Shown here piece after piece: positions 12,315 to 24,625 of a stretch of 64,000 bases of DNA. The notes below the pieces were generated by a model, which was not told the DNA's origin, did no database searches, and was given only the letters and a program-made list of their open reading frames with translations. The DNA comes from Sipunculus nudus (Eukaryota > Annelida > Sipuncula > Golfingiida > Sipunculidae). Made by a program: the position numbers and the translations under genes. The stretch lies in contig CM049307.1 of the NCBI GenBank assembly GCA_026874595.1, positions 81,256,643-81,320,642 of the forward strand, written 5' to 3'. Each line of letters begins with the position of its first letter. The first letter of the stretch is position 1.

Positions 12315-12664
12315 TTTAGCAGGTACCTTCAGTTCATTTCATATACCGGTTCAAAAAGTAAAAATTAAAGGAAATAAAGCTGTGGTCAGCGTCTTGGCGA
12401 AAATCGCTGACGTCATGTGAATATCCGTTTCCAAAGCAGCAACTCGCTGTAGGTCTAAGTGCAGCAATTTGACTAGTCTGTTCACTTTCTTAAAGATTTA
12501 CTTTTTTCGCCAAATCATTTTTTCTTCATGTCTAATTTGTTTGGTTAAATAATTTCGGTATTGCCAGTTGTATGTTAACTTCTGTAAACTCCAGTATCCA
12601 CGAGTTTGCCCTAGCAACAGCATCTGTTATGAAGTGCAGCGTGAAGCTAGCGGAATGCGGCCAA

Positions 12665-12672
12665 TTTATATA
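12665..12672 (-). promoter_or_regulatory. Possible TATA box of the first GPCR gene
   Basis: TATATAAA on the minus strand, about 350 bp before the start codon at 12,314. The position would suit a 5' UTR of about 320 bp without an intron. AT-rich matches are common here, so this is tentative. Confidence 0.3.
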
Positions 12673-14256
12673 CTGAGTACGCGGGAAGTTGTCAACAGAC
12701 TGGCGACCCCACCCTACACAAGTTGCCATCCATTCTGTATTCCATCTCTTCCAGCATTAGCGGCTGCAGCTCCAGTCTGTCACATACATCTTCTGTGCTT
12801 GGTAGCATACAGCAGCATAATATGAACGTTAAAAGCCTTGTAGTGGACACTACTGCCCAGCTCACGAGCTGGTTTCAGTTTGGAGAGGCAATGCTGACTG
12901 GATTGATACCAAACACGCTAACTTTTCAAGAGAGCGACACACCTCTCTATTGGTTAAGGAGATTTTACATATAAATTACATGCACTGCCCACTTGATATG
13001 ATAGCGCTGGTATTCCTGTACACGAAAACCAATAAATGTGAGCAGACTAGCTCGTTCAAGCTAATTGGATTTATAATTTGTTTGTTCTGCTTGGAAGAGA
13101 GTGTTAAACAACTGTTGGAAATTGAGCGTGCCGTTTATCATTGTTTCAATGACCGCAGAGATATGCCCCGGTCGACCACATGCTTAAGCATGCAGACCTG
13201 TTTTTCTGCAAACCCATAAAATATTATATTTACTTCGTAAGCATCGTGTAAACATCATATATTTTACACGTGATTGTTTTTTACTTTTCACCTTTTACAC
13301 TTAACTTTTCAGCACAGCTTTTTTCAATAACCTTTTCACAGGCTTTTGCATATATGGTTTCAGGTTTGCCGGCATGATACCCTGTACGTTTAATACTTAT
13401 TTTTGTTTATTTGTTTATTTTATTTTAATTGTTGATTTATATTATGGAAATTGATATGTTATCCTGACTTTCCTCGGACGGTTGATTTAACTATATATAC
13501 TGTTACAGCTAATGGTAGCGAATGAGCGGCAGCTACACATAACTTTCAAAATGTGGTCTAAAGTTATCTTTAGCCGAATCTGGTCAAAACGCACTGGCAA
13601 TTTTTGTGTGGAATGGCAGTGAAATTTCATGAATTGTTGTGGTATTTTATATGTATGTATTAGAAATATACTTCATGTTAATTCTCGTGGAACAATATTT
13701 ATATGATAAATGTGACAACATATATTTATGTGGACATGCACACATGTACGTTTAAATTTCAAAATAATGTTATATATAAACACGCATGTGCCTATAAACA
13801 CGTTATAAATATTATATCAACATATTGAAGTATACAAATAAATGAATTGCAAATTAAGAACATGTTTTCTAGACTTTCATAAGAGAAAATGCATATTTAC
13901 CGGACATCCGCAGCCGGCAAGCGGCAAACTTGCCGCCCGCGTCAATTAATGTGTATTGTTATAATATTTCAGATACATAGGGACGCGTCAGGGTAATAGG
14001 GTTAGGGTAATACCTATGGAACAGTCATCCAAATTTGGAGGTAATCTAGATCACCATAATATATTTTTAATTCAGAGGAAATTGTACCATTGTGACATAG
14101 GGCGATTCTTTTAAACTGCCAGTCCTTTTAGCAATTGATAAGATAAACCTGTGCTTAAGAAGCATAGGATTGGGTACAGCAGGCGAAAGCTTGATTTTGT
14201 TTAATTGGGGGGGGGGGGGGGGGTGTCCTGGAGGGGTTATTAGGTAGTCATAGATA
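12673..14256. other. Gene-free stretch between the GPCR genes
   Basis: No gene supported. A G17 tract lies at about 14,207-14,223. A short GGGTAATAGGGTTAGGGTAAT stretch near 13,991 is not a telomeric array. Confidence 0.45.
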
Positions 14257-14685
14257 CTGTGGTTGCCTTTTTGTTTGCAAGGGTTTTAATCTGCGATATT
14301 CGCGAATGGGAAATAATCGCGAAAATGACACCCTCGGGAATAATTGGCCAACTGAGTATGTCCTTCTTAATAAGTGTAGCCAATACTTGTTTGGGAATAG
14401 GTTAGAACAGTGAGAAATCTTAATATATATTACACACATGCAGGTGTAGGGAAAACATTCCCTTAAATTTGAACTAAAGAACCTGTGCTGTGTGTACGGG
14501 CCATCCTTATATGAGAAGAATATCACAAGCTCATGAATTATTCTTAATTTATAATACACACAGGAATCTCTTTACCAATGATCTGATATAGGTTCTGGTG
14601 AGATCGCGAAAATGAGACCCTCGCGAAACATTAAAAATGGAAAAATCGCGAAATTTCAGCCTCGCGAATATGAAGCCAACCACAG
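14257..14685. mobile_element. Foldback MITE with TCGCGAAA motifs
   Basis: 429 bp starting CTGTGGTTGCCTT and ending AAGCCAACCACAG, an imperfect inverted repeat. Inside each end are matching ATATTCGCGAA and ATCGCGAAAATGA(C/G)ACCCTCG blocks in opposed order. The middle has no coding frame. The repeated TCGCGA motif is CpG-rich in an AT-rich setting. Confidence 0.65.
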
Positions 14686-14718
14686 AATATGATTACAGCC
14701 AAATCTAGTTTCATTTTA

Positions 14719-14821
14719 CAGTAAAACCTCGAAATTACGACCATCAATAAGACTGTGAAAAAGCGGTCGTTATTTTAGGGTGGTCGCTAAACCGAGTTTA
14801 TCAATAGGCGAGGTTTTACTT
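14719..14821. mobile_element. Tigger/pogo-like MITE
   Basis: About 100 bp beginning CAGTAAAACCTCG after a TA and ending CGAGGTTTTACT, the inverted repeat typical of Tc1-mariner/pogo-Tigger elements. The terminal bases at the right end are diverged. Confidence 0.65.
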
Positions 14822-15079
14822 TGTAATCGCTGGTGTAAAGCCGTCTTAAGTAATGACACACACCACCGGATAAGTTATTTTCATTCTGCTTATACATCCT
14901 GGTTAAACTTTTTTTTAAAGAATTGCAGTCACCGCATTTGTCCCTGCATGAATAAAGCCATTGTCATTTGACTGTTGCTATGACGTATTTACGGGGATAA
15001 AAAAAAATCACAATAATGGGTGAAATCTGGCTGAGAAATTGAATAGAAGTAAAAAGTGTTCGTGATTTACAGAAAATTT

Positions 15080-15082
15080 GTT

Positions 15083-15123
<41 letters not shown>
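15080..15123. repeat. (TA)n microsatellite
   Basis: Mostly pure TA with one TG interruption. Confidence 0.9.
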
Positions 15124-15459
15124 TTCGCAAATGTTACGTATTGAAATACCCAACAGAGAAACAGAATTGACCCCGGCAAAACGTAATTTCTGTTCAAATG
15201 ATCTCAAGATGTTCTTTTGCTAAAGACCTAATAATATCAGAAACTGAAGAAGTTTGTTCTATCAAGTGCAGATATTACACATGGATGTAGCTTTAAAATT
15301 AAGGATTTTATATTATGTTTGAATGAAAACGTTGCATACACAAAAGTATACATAATATTGATATATCTGATGAAATGGTAGAGGAAATAGAGGAAAATTT
15401 TAATAAAAAAAAGTTCGATCCGAAGAAATGTTTAAACGGCCGTTAAAGGTTTTGCACTT

Positions 15460-16171
15460 TGTCACACCACACAGGCAGCGGAAATTCACGCAAAAGTCCA
15501 GAAAAGTCACTCTAAGACTAGGGGTTGCAACAAAATGAGTTTATTAAAAAAAAAATCATACATGGGTTTTTCCCACCGTTGACTGGTTCCAGTCTTACAA
15601 ACAATACTTTTAGAATACACAGTTTTTTTTCTCGTTTTCCTCCGTTAACTAGCTCCTTATAAAATTCTTCAACACACAGAGTATTTCTACGCCCTGCTCG
15701 GCTAAACATATAAAACTCCAAGACCAATAATCGTCCTCTCGCAGAATTTGACAACACACCCCGCTTGGTGCCAATCTACATCTCACGTCACGACGTCCTC
15801 AGAACGATTCTACTCTGAATAACTCTTCCCGGACTTAAAACCGGCTTTTATGTATACCTGTCGTGAAGAAACTTCGGGAAAGTTCTGGTCAACGAATACT
15901 CTACAGACCTCTCTACATGGAAATTACCAGCTAAGCCTCCCAGAAGCATCCAAACCTCCAGAACCCTCCGTCAGCTAATCATAACAAACCGTAGTATGGA
16001 AAGTTCAATCGCTTGAAACATAAACAAACCAATCTATTGATCTATAAAACTAATGATAAAAATAAACACAACATTATTAAATATCATAAACTACTTTTCT
16101 CAGACCATACCCCATTATCCTATTACGCCCTCACTTAGTATAACCTGACCTGGTTAATACATTTGTGTCAC
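15460..16171 (-). mobile_element. Possible solo LTR
   Basis: A segment of about 710 bp bounded by TGTCACAC and TTGTGTCA (short inverted TG...CA ends). Its flanks are CACTT and CCCTT, a 4-of-5 match to a target duplication. On the minus strand an AATAAA lies about 80 bp before the end, where an LTR poly(A) signal would be. It is less AT-rich than its surroundings. No gag-pol frames are nearby, so if real it is a solo LTR. Confidence 0.35.
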
Positions 16172-18474
16172 CCTTCTTCCCAGCTGTCCAGTAAAATTCC
16201 TTTTATTCGAGCATGCGCACTGAGCGGTAATATGGTCTACTATGTTCGGGTTGTATGTAACAGTATTGCGACATTTCTAAAAAAAAAAAACAGTTTTATA
16301 CAAGCAAGCAGCTATGACAGGGACCACCCCGTGATAGAATTTGTAGAATTTTCATTTTTACATTTGAAATAAAGCAAAATATGACCATATATTTGTCCAT
16401 ATAACAAACCCGAACACACAGTATCAGTTGTCACCGTAAGGTGGCAGTAGTGAGGCGGAAAAGGTATATTTTCAATCCCATCCCCGTTTATACGTACATA
16501 AATATCAGATAAACCCCTCTCCTGAATATATATAAATATGCACTTGTCTCTGGTCACGTTCTGATCTGTCATGCATGCATCACTCTATGTGTCTCTAAAT
16601 CTGTTACATTTTCTCTGGGGAATTGTATAGGTCAGCTACCGATCGTGATAATTACAGTTAATGTCTCTGGCGAGAAGTAATGCCTGACCAGAAACAGAGC
16701 CTGCATGCGAAGTAAACAGTGAAATATAACGTAAATGGAGTGACTGGCCTGAAGACGTTATTGTGTTAGGTCACAGTGGCGGATCCATTGATCCGACAAG
16801 GGGGGATTAAAGGATATTTAGGCAAGTGTTTTGTTTTAATAACATTATGAAAGATGCAAAAAAACACTGTGGTTAACTTCATATTCGAGGGGTTAAATTT
16901 TCGCTATTTCCACTTTTTGAGTCTTTCTAATTTCACAATTTTGCATGTATCAATGGTCAATTTGGCTCATTCATAGAGAGTAGGAACATGAGTACACAGA
17001 AAAGTACGTTCACTCCAATTGGAAATCGACTCGTCTTTTTTTCTGTAATTAATGATATATTTTAAAGTAGTATTAAATCTATAACATGTTAGATAATAAT
17101 TAAATTTACTTTTTTATAATTATTTCATAATACCAAACACCTTGTTATATAACTTTACTTTATTCCAGTTGCTCGGTATCATCATCACAAGCAAACGTGT
17201 CATCGGTCTGTCGTATACATATAGCTTAAGTGAGTAATATCTTTTAATTTTCAATTCAAGCAAGTCCGAAATGTCATTATGGGATTGGGGGGGGGGGGGG
17301 ATTTCTGAAGGTGTTGATTTGTTATGGCAATGACAAATCCATATTTATATTTAGCTGAACTTAAAAGCCTTTATTCCATTCGGAACACCACGGCCGAATT
17401 CGTTGTCTTCTAACAGTGTATTTGTGTGCACGTATATTGACAGTCCTTAAATATTGTGTAACACAACACTGATTCAAGAAATACAGGGAAAATCCCAGTT
17501 AAAATGGTTTGAAGCGCAGGAGGATGAAGTCCACGCCACGAAGTCTACCCCTACTGGGCTACGTATGAGGCATCTATGTTGAACTGAACTTAAATCTTAA
17601 TATTTAAATAACAGTCGGAACCTGGCCATAATTGATGTTCAGCAATATATATCAAGCCCAAATTATACACATTATTTTGGCAAATTAATGTCTTGTCTGT
17701 GAAAAATGTGATATTTTCTTTGACGACTCAGCAGAAATGGCAAATCGATGATTTTCCGGTAAACTATACCATTTAATTGACGGTGTATCATTGGGCCATA
17801 CATGCATCCCAGTCTTGATCGAAACGATCGGCCGAGGTGTTCCAAATACCATTATTCAGCTGACTGTGAGTAGTTTATCATGTCTGCCGTTATGTGGTTC
17901 TGTAGAGACGTTGATGACGTCGGGGGTCCTACAGGTTACCGGTTGTGAGGACACAGGAGAACACAGGGGGACAATCGAACGGAGAGCGTTGAAGCATAAC
18001 ACCACAGAAGACAACAGACAAACATGGGACTCTTTATATTAACTGGAACTTGTTTCTTTTGTGAACGGTACGACGTCACGTCGTGTAAAGCTATAAAAGC
18101 ATCACATACCCGATCCCGTATGGGCTGCAATTATTATTTGAACTGTCGTGGTGTTCGCCAGGACTGGTTTTGGACATTTGAACTTTGTTTCGTTTGAGGA
18201 TGGACTTTTTATGGTGAACGGCTCCTACGCAGCCCAAGGGGTCGTACCTGCACTTGTACTCGCATTCGCACAATGTGATTTATTGATTGGAGGCACGCCT
18301 ACTACACTTCATTTTGAGCTTAGTATTCTATAATATGGGTGTCTCACTTGGACTTCTTGTATATATTGTATATAATGATTTGTCTATTATAAATATTATC
18401 ATTTAAAGAGTCTTTCTTCAGCTGAGATGGTTGCGTGTGGAACCCGGTTGAAAGTTTAGTTACACGTAACACTG

Positions 18475-18477
<3 letters not shown>
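16172..18477. other. Gene-free stretch
   Basis: No supportable gene. Open frames of 60-90 codons between 16,163 and 18,333 lack splice context or recognisable motifs. A G14 tract is at about 17,287-17,300. Confidence 0.45.

Positions 18478-18556
<79 letters not shown>
18478..18556. repeat. (TA)n microsatellite
   Basis: About 79 bp of pure TA. The repeated Tyr-Ile frame on the minus strand is its shadow. Confidence 0.95.
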
Positions 18557-18560
<4 letters not shown>

Positions 18561-20240
18561 GGAGTGCCTGTCAGTTCTGAAAAAGAGTTTGAAATCGCTT
18601 GATATGTCCCCTTGGATATTCGTCAATTTATGAAGACCCAAGCCTATTAAAAGGCCTATTAAATTCACGGAACATTCCCAACAGGCGACGATAAAAATTA
18701 TTCATATAATAATATTCTTCATATACATATACATTCATAAGTAGGTTTCTGCATGTGTGCACAGTGTGGTCAGAAGAAAAATATTCACTGAAGAACGGAC
18801 TATCTTGAAAGCAATCGCATGCAGTATATATTCTGTTGAACATGTATTTGGAGTGATATATGGTCTGATGGAAAAGCACGGCAGGCAAAATCTAGTGTTT
18901 GAGTTTTTATGACGTAAGAGGGGTGTGAAGTGTAGACGCTGTTAAAGACGTGACTTTACAGATAATGCCCTGATCTACGGTCTCCAGGGTACAAGGGTAT
19001 CAGGTGCGCAGGCGTATAAAGAAAGCAGCCAGCGAGATCTGTGAATAAAATCTTAAGATAACTTACTTAACATTTACATTATTAACTGTTTATCAACTGT
19101 ATATTATCCATACCATGCACCATGCGTACATTAGTTGGTTGATGAATTAATGCAATATATATTTCATGAAAACTGTTTGTAATTCTTTATATGAAACCGC
19201 TTTTTGTATTATGATACTCCAAGAAGTAACGGGAGGGAGGTTCCCAACGATGATATCCTTGGTTACGATAACTAAGATTCCTGGGTCCTTCGCCCTTGAT
19301 TCTATGGATAAAATGGGTTTTTTTTACAGAAACAGTAAAACATAAAACATATGTATACACGTAGAATTAAATCATAATACAGGTAAAAATGACCCGTCAA
19401 ATATTGGATTTGACAAGAATGCAGGTCCAAAGATGTTGTAGATGTTGGAATTCATCTTAAACCGTTCATTGTTGGAAACGATCCAAGTGGGGGTCCAAAT
19501 AATCCTTTATAAATTAGAATTGAACTGAATGCCAACCAAATGAATCCGTCCAATGTTAGATGATCGTAAAGTATGTCTAAAGAACTCGTTATACGTTGGA
19601 GTGATAAGAAGGTGGGTTTATATAAACCTTTCAGGTCAAAGGAAGCCTTTTAATGTTGGTACTGATCTTAAACCCGTAAAATGTCAAAAATGAACCAAAT
19701 GCAGATTCAAAGAACCTCATTAAATGCTGATAAAGATCTGAACTGGTTGATTTTGTTCCTAAAACCTTATCTTTTGGGCACTTCTATGGCCCTTTGATGA
19801 GGTCGGCGGGCAGTTCTACAAAACTACAGAAAGCTTTACCGTTAAAGACTGTTCAAATCTGACACTGATACTTTAAAAATGATATCACAGTGATTAATGC
19901 TCTGGTTTTACAGAAATTTGGTAAGGTTATTCATAATAGCTAGCCTTTGCAGATGTTCAAGACTTTTGGCAAGACATATATTTGGTATCATCTTCATATT
20001 CTTCTTTAAACAAATTTAATCGTACTTTTTTCAAACTTTGAATTTATGGTAGACAGGTTACTTTTAGAGCCCAGTAAACTTATACCTTTAATGCACAAAT
20101 CGAAAGAAGGCGAATCATCATATATGGCTCAATCAACATGGAAAATTTTAGAAAAATCCACTTGACAAGTTCTCCACAATGGTTGCAGACGACTACTGCA
20201 AAAAAGCTAAAATGACAGTACTCTTAAGTTGATACACTAA
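18557..20240. other. Gene-free stretch with a degenerate tandem repeat
   Basis: No gene. From about 19,385 to 19,760 loosely repeated blocks such as AATGCAGGTCCAAAGA and ATGTTGGAA...ATCTTAAACC recur several times, consistent with a decayed minisatellite. Confidence 0.4.
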
Positions 20241-20928
20241 TGGGGCTGTCCCACTTAGGCGACTCTACAGGCGACTACAGGCGACCAGGCTGTCGCCTCA
20301 TGGTCGCCGGGTGGTCGCCTGTGTGGTCGCCTGTAGTCGCCTGAAGCCGCCTCAAGACGCGTGACCTCGAAGCTGTCGCCTCTGGATTTTCAACATGTTA
20401 AAAATTCTCAGGCGACAGCTTTTTTGTCGCCAGTGAGCGTAGCCTGTCTTCTACTGGCGTAGGTGCTGTCGTAGGCTGTCGCCAGCTGACGCGGGTTGTC
20501 GTAGGTCCTGTCGTAGGCTGTCGCAAGGTGATGCGGGTTGTCATGTGTGTTGTCGCGGGCTGTTGTTACTTGAAACAAGGCCCATCCTTGTGTCCGGCTC
20601 CTCACACAGCACATGGAAGAAAATCGTCGAAGCATGTCGCGGGAGGACGTGGCAAGAATTCTGGTGTCGTAGGTTGTCGCCAGTCTGGTCGTAGGTTGTC
20701 GCAGATGTGGTCGTAGGTTGTCGTAGGTAATTGTCCTTTGTCGCAGCGACTGTGTCGCCGGTTGTCGGCAGCTTGTCGTAGCTTGTCGTCAGACAGTCGC
20801 CAACCATTTGTAGCTTGTCGTAGACTATTGTTGTAGCGGAGGTCCTGTCGCCTGTTTTTCGGCGACCATGAGGCGACAGCCTGGTCGCCTGTAGTCCCCT
20901 GTAGAGTCACCTAGGTGGGACAGCCCCA
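20241..20928. mobile_element. 688-bp foldback DNA transposon derivative (PIF/Harbinger-like target duplication)
   Basis: The ends are TGGGGCTGTCCCAC...GTGGGACAGCCCCA. The first 69 bases match the inverted last 69 with three mismatches by my reading. TAA flanks both sides (20,238-20,240 and 20,929-20,931), a 3-bp duplication as PIF/Harbinger elements make. The interior is rich in GTCGTAGG, TGTCGCC and GTCGCAG subrepeats and is much more GC-rich than its surroundings. Open frames across it are artefacts of these repeats; no transposase is present. The element ends about 170 bp beyond the stop codon of the GPCR gene at 21,096, so it may fall within or next to that gene's 3' UTR. Confidence 0.8.
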
Positions 20929-21095
20929 TAACGGTGTCACAGATCAGCTGAGCGTCATTACCCCTGGGTCACGTGTTTAAATGTGCATAAATTGCTTACA
21001 TGCATGGTTTATACACATTTCTTCAATTGTGTATTTAGGGCTTAAAACTATTTACATATATAGACACATATATAGCATGACGTGTGCTTTCGCTT

Positions 21096-23275
21096 TTAAG
21101 GTATGGTTCCTCTCCTCTGTGATGTTAAGTTTGTCTCTTGCTGTAGACTTAGATGCAGGGCTCCCAGCCTTGACAGCCTGGCTGTTCTGTTGGTGTGACT
21201 GACAGTCACTGGTCCGTCTGACTGGCAGCAGAGACACAACAGCTTCGGACCCTTCGTCAAGGCTGAGTACAAGATGGCGTTCATACAACATGGCAAATAA
21301 CCTAAAGTCTGAAGCCAAGCATTAACTGCAGGCGATATTTCAGGTTTTACCTGAATTTCCTCTATCAGCGTTAATATTATCGACGGGAGCCAACACCCAG
21401 CGAAAACAGCTGTTGAAATGATGAATATTTTACAAACTCTTTTCATTTCTATTCTGCGGTTGTCAGAGGTGACGTAATATCTTTCCTCCGTGACGCTGAC
21501 TCTTTGTTTTAAGAACAATCGGTGTGATATTTTGCCCCAAATTGCGCAGACGACCAAAAACGGAAGTACGTAAAAAACGGCTAAAACTAGCGGCACGTAT
21601 GTTCTGCCGTTTATTATTTCATCGGTTCTCAAACACACGTATCCCCCTCGTGTTATTAACTGTGTTTGCTCGTCCCACATAAATCTGAACTGTATTTCAT
21701 ACGCGAAGCTCTGGGGAAGACAGACGCATAGTGACGTCATTAACAGACTGACCAATAGCAGCAAGTTCTTCAACAACGACTTGCACCATGGAAACTGTTC
21801 CTCGGCATGAATACAGAAATATCTGAAATTAAAAAAAAAATGTTATTTTTTTTACGAATGCTTGCAGCAAACAGTTTAAGAAACCTAAACATGAAAGTTA
21901 AGGATTTCATACCCCGGTAGAATATTATTAGGCTGCTTTTCCTACCGAGTTTGGCAGACAGACTCAACTTCCTGTCCTAGCATACTTCCATTTCTAAAAA
22001 AATTACTTGGGGTATTTTAAAACTTTTGGGGTATGATGGAACACTTTCCTACCTTGAATTTTTCCAACCCTACCAATACCTCTTTTGTGCACTAAAACAC
22101 ACTTTTAGGCTAAATGAAACACATTTATATTTCACTTTAGTCCTATTTATATTTTGTACGGAAAATCGATAATTTCATATTGTCGGTTTGCGTCCACAAT
22201 TTAGTTTTTGCTCCAGACTTCAGTTAAATGGGAAAATCAGGCTGGCTGATTGAGAAAAATATAATTACTAACGCTTCCAATCTTTAAACTAAATGAAATG
22301 TGTGACTTGATCTCTAATGTAGTTTCATAAGTTGATCGTCACAAAAACATTATATAAGTTCATCTCATGCACAATAAATTACAGACAAATGATAAAATTT
22401 GAACAATAATATCGTATACCATGACTAGCTTTTCCCTTTTGACAAACAACCAACCGTAAAAATGTTTATAAAGACAGAGGCCTGTAAAGTTTTATGCCAA
22501 AAATTAAAAATGACTGCAATTACACTATTTATCAGGTCAGTCGAATTATTCCCCTATGCAAATGCAATTGCAAATAATGAACTCTGTTTTTCTTAATGGT
22601 TTAATTAATATTCTTTGGAATATTGTCCGAAGAATACAACGAACCAGTTGGAATGTATCCACATTTAGCCCCTAACCAACACTATTATGAACATTAATAG
22701 GGCCGTACGGCCAACTGTGCAACAGTTGCCACTGCGGAAAATTTCCACAGTACAAATTGCACCATTGCCTTGTAATGTAAGTGTGGCACCATTGCTTGGC
22801 TGTAAACCTTGTAAGTGTGCAAACTTTTTTCATGCAATTTGTTTGAAGCATGTAAAGTAAAAGCTTGAATTTATCACTAACGGGTTCTCGATGAAGTGGT
22901 CTCATTTTGAAGTGGTCGTCTACGAGGTCTTATTACATAAAAAGAAAAAACAGAATCGGGGCAGTGAAAACTGTGGATTCAGAGTTGTTCGTTGGGTTTT
23001 TATTTTCGTGGAATTCGTGGGTGACTTTTACCCACGAACTTAAAAACCTAACGATCATTAAGTTTGAAAGTCAATTGTTTGAAAGTCTGTCGTACCTGTG
23101 TGCACATTGAGTTATGACATCGTGATTGCCCGCTATCACCGTCTATGCTATCAGTGGTATTGGTCAATAAAACGCACAGAAAGCGATATGTATCATATAA
23201 ATTAAAAAAAATACTTAATAAATTTTATTTTGTTAGGAAAGATATTTATTCCTTCCTTGGGTTGAGTAAAAAATC

Positions 23276-23322
<47 letters not shown>

Positions 23323-24625
23323 TCTCGCTAAACGTCGTAGTTAGAGGTCATTTTGTACTGCTCCTGGTCTTCAATTGTTTGTTAGAGTAATGTCATTATT
23401 TAATTGAATAAACTACATTAGACAATAATCCTTTTTCTTAATCATGTTAGATGCCGGTAATGACAGCTGATGCGGCCGAGTGACGGAGTAACGGACCCGC
23501 AGCATGGTTTCTGGCGCAAGTACCGTGTGATGTTGGTAACAAACAGATCACTGCACCCTGTAAACAAGGCAACACCACCCTTTAGCTGTATCCCATTAAT
23601 TACTGATAAAACAATAAGAGCTTAGTCGTACGGCAGAGTTAATCCAGTTAGTCCCTGGGCTTGGCGACGAGTCACGGTCAGTTGAGCAAAATTTTGAGCA
23701 AGGCCCCAGTTTATCTGTGGCCTCCTTCCGGAGGTGCACTGGTCCCTACTGGAGTGGAAACGAGGTTTCTTCTGAACAAACGACATATTAGTACAAATCT
23801 CGAGCGCCGGGACTATCCTAGTAATGCATGACTTCATTTGATGGAATCAGGTGGAATTATCCCTGAGAAACCTATCAAAATTTATTTAAATATTTCCACC
23901 CACGATTCAGATAAGTCAAACGATATTTTAGCCAACAACGCTTGCACGGGGACTGCATGGATCTGACATTTGATTTAATGAGTCTTAAAGTTGTAAACTT
24001 TCTGTGCATTTTTATCGAACAATCACCAATCTTTGGCTTATTTTCAGATCCGTTCACATATGAATTTTTATAAAATGCATAACCAGGAACGATGTATCCA
24101 CGAAAGTTTTAACCCAACGAATAGTGTTTAAGGTCAAGACCACGAAAATTTAAACCCAAGATATTTTAATTCTCACCTGTTGACGGCCACGGCGGTCAAA
24201 CACATCATCCTGAAGACTGGACAAAATAAATGTAGGAACTGACTGAAACGGCATACGACGAGACCGAGGTGCCATTCTTGTTCCCTCGCCTCTTTCAGAC
24301 GAAACGGCAGGCTGAGAAGAAGAATCAAGAGGTCACCAAAGGTCAAGGCCAGCACGTGCACGTCTAAGACACCTTTCGCCAGACGACGCGCGCTCAATGA
24401 AACTAACATGGTGACGTTAGTCCAGACACCCAGAAGAAATATTACAGCCAGTATGACAGTCAGTGACGTCATATTCGCGTAACTCGGGGGTTCCGCCATG
24501 AAGAGGTCGCCTAAATCTGTCGAAACTTTTTCAACGCATGTCGTAAAATTTGAAACCTCTACTGTATACGCATTTGTAATATCAAATTGATCCTTGCAGC
24601 CAATTTTAAACATAAATGTTATCAT
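21096..24625 (-). CDS. Rhodopsin-family GPCR, complete in two coding exons (391 aa)
   Basis: Exons are 24,625-24,177 and 21,822-21,096. An in-frame TGA six codons upstream supports the start. The donor is AG|GTGAGA and the acceptor TTTCAG|ATATTTC; joining in phase 2 completes the R codon and gives VNRYFCIH. Sequons are at N26 and N51. TM1 is about 54-77 (N70), TM2 about 89-110 (LALTFGD, D98), W118 in ECL1, C125 at TM3, C213 in ECL2, TM5 about 225-250 (P237), TM6 about 278-303 with CWLP (293-296), TM7 about 315-338, then CLCC (346-349), a likely palmitoylation site. Two signature motifs deviate: DRY is NRY (149-151) and NPxxY is NAILY (331-335). It is a seven-TM receptor, probably for a peptide; ligand unknown. 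Intron place and phase, and CRFSQFLH against CKFSKYMQ, tie it to the receptor exon at 11,827. The 2.35-kb intron holds a (CT)n tract. Confidence 0.9.
23279..23319. repeat. (CT)n microsatellite in the GPCR intron
   Basis: About 41 bp of pure CT inside the single intron of the minus-strand receptor. On the transcript it reads GA. Confidence 0.9.

Noticed and set aside
13991-14012. Telomere-like GGGTTAGGG
   Set aside because: A single short occurrence, not an array.
20408-20910. Three overlapping open frames rich in Thr, Tyr and Asp
   Set aside because: By-products of GTCGTAGG subrepeats inside the foldback transposon; no transposase motifs.
21052-21318. 88-codon minus-strand frame overlapping the receptor C-terminus
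   Set aside because: Out-of-frame shadow of the GPCR exon at 21,096-21,822.
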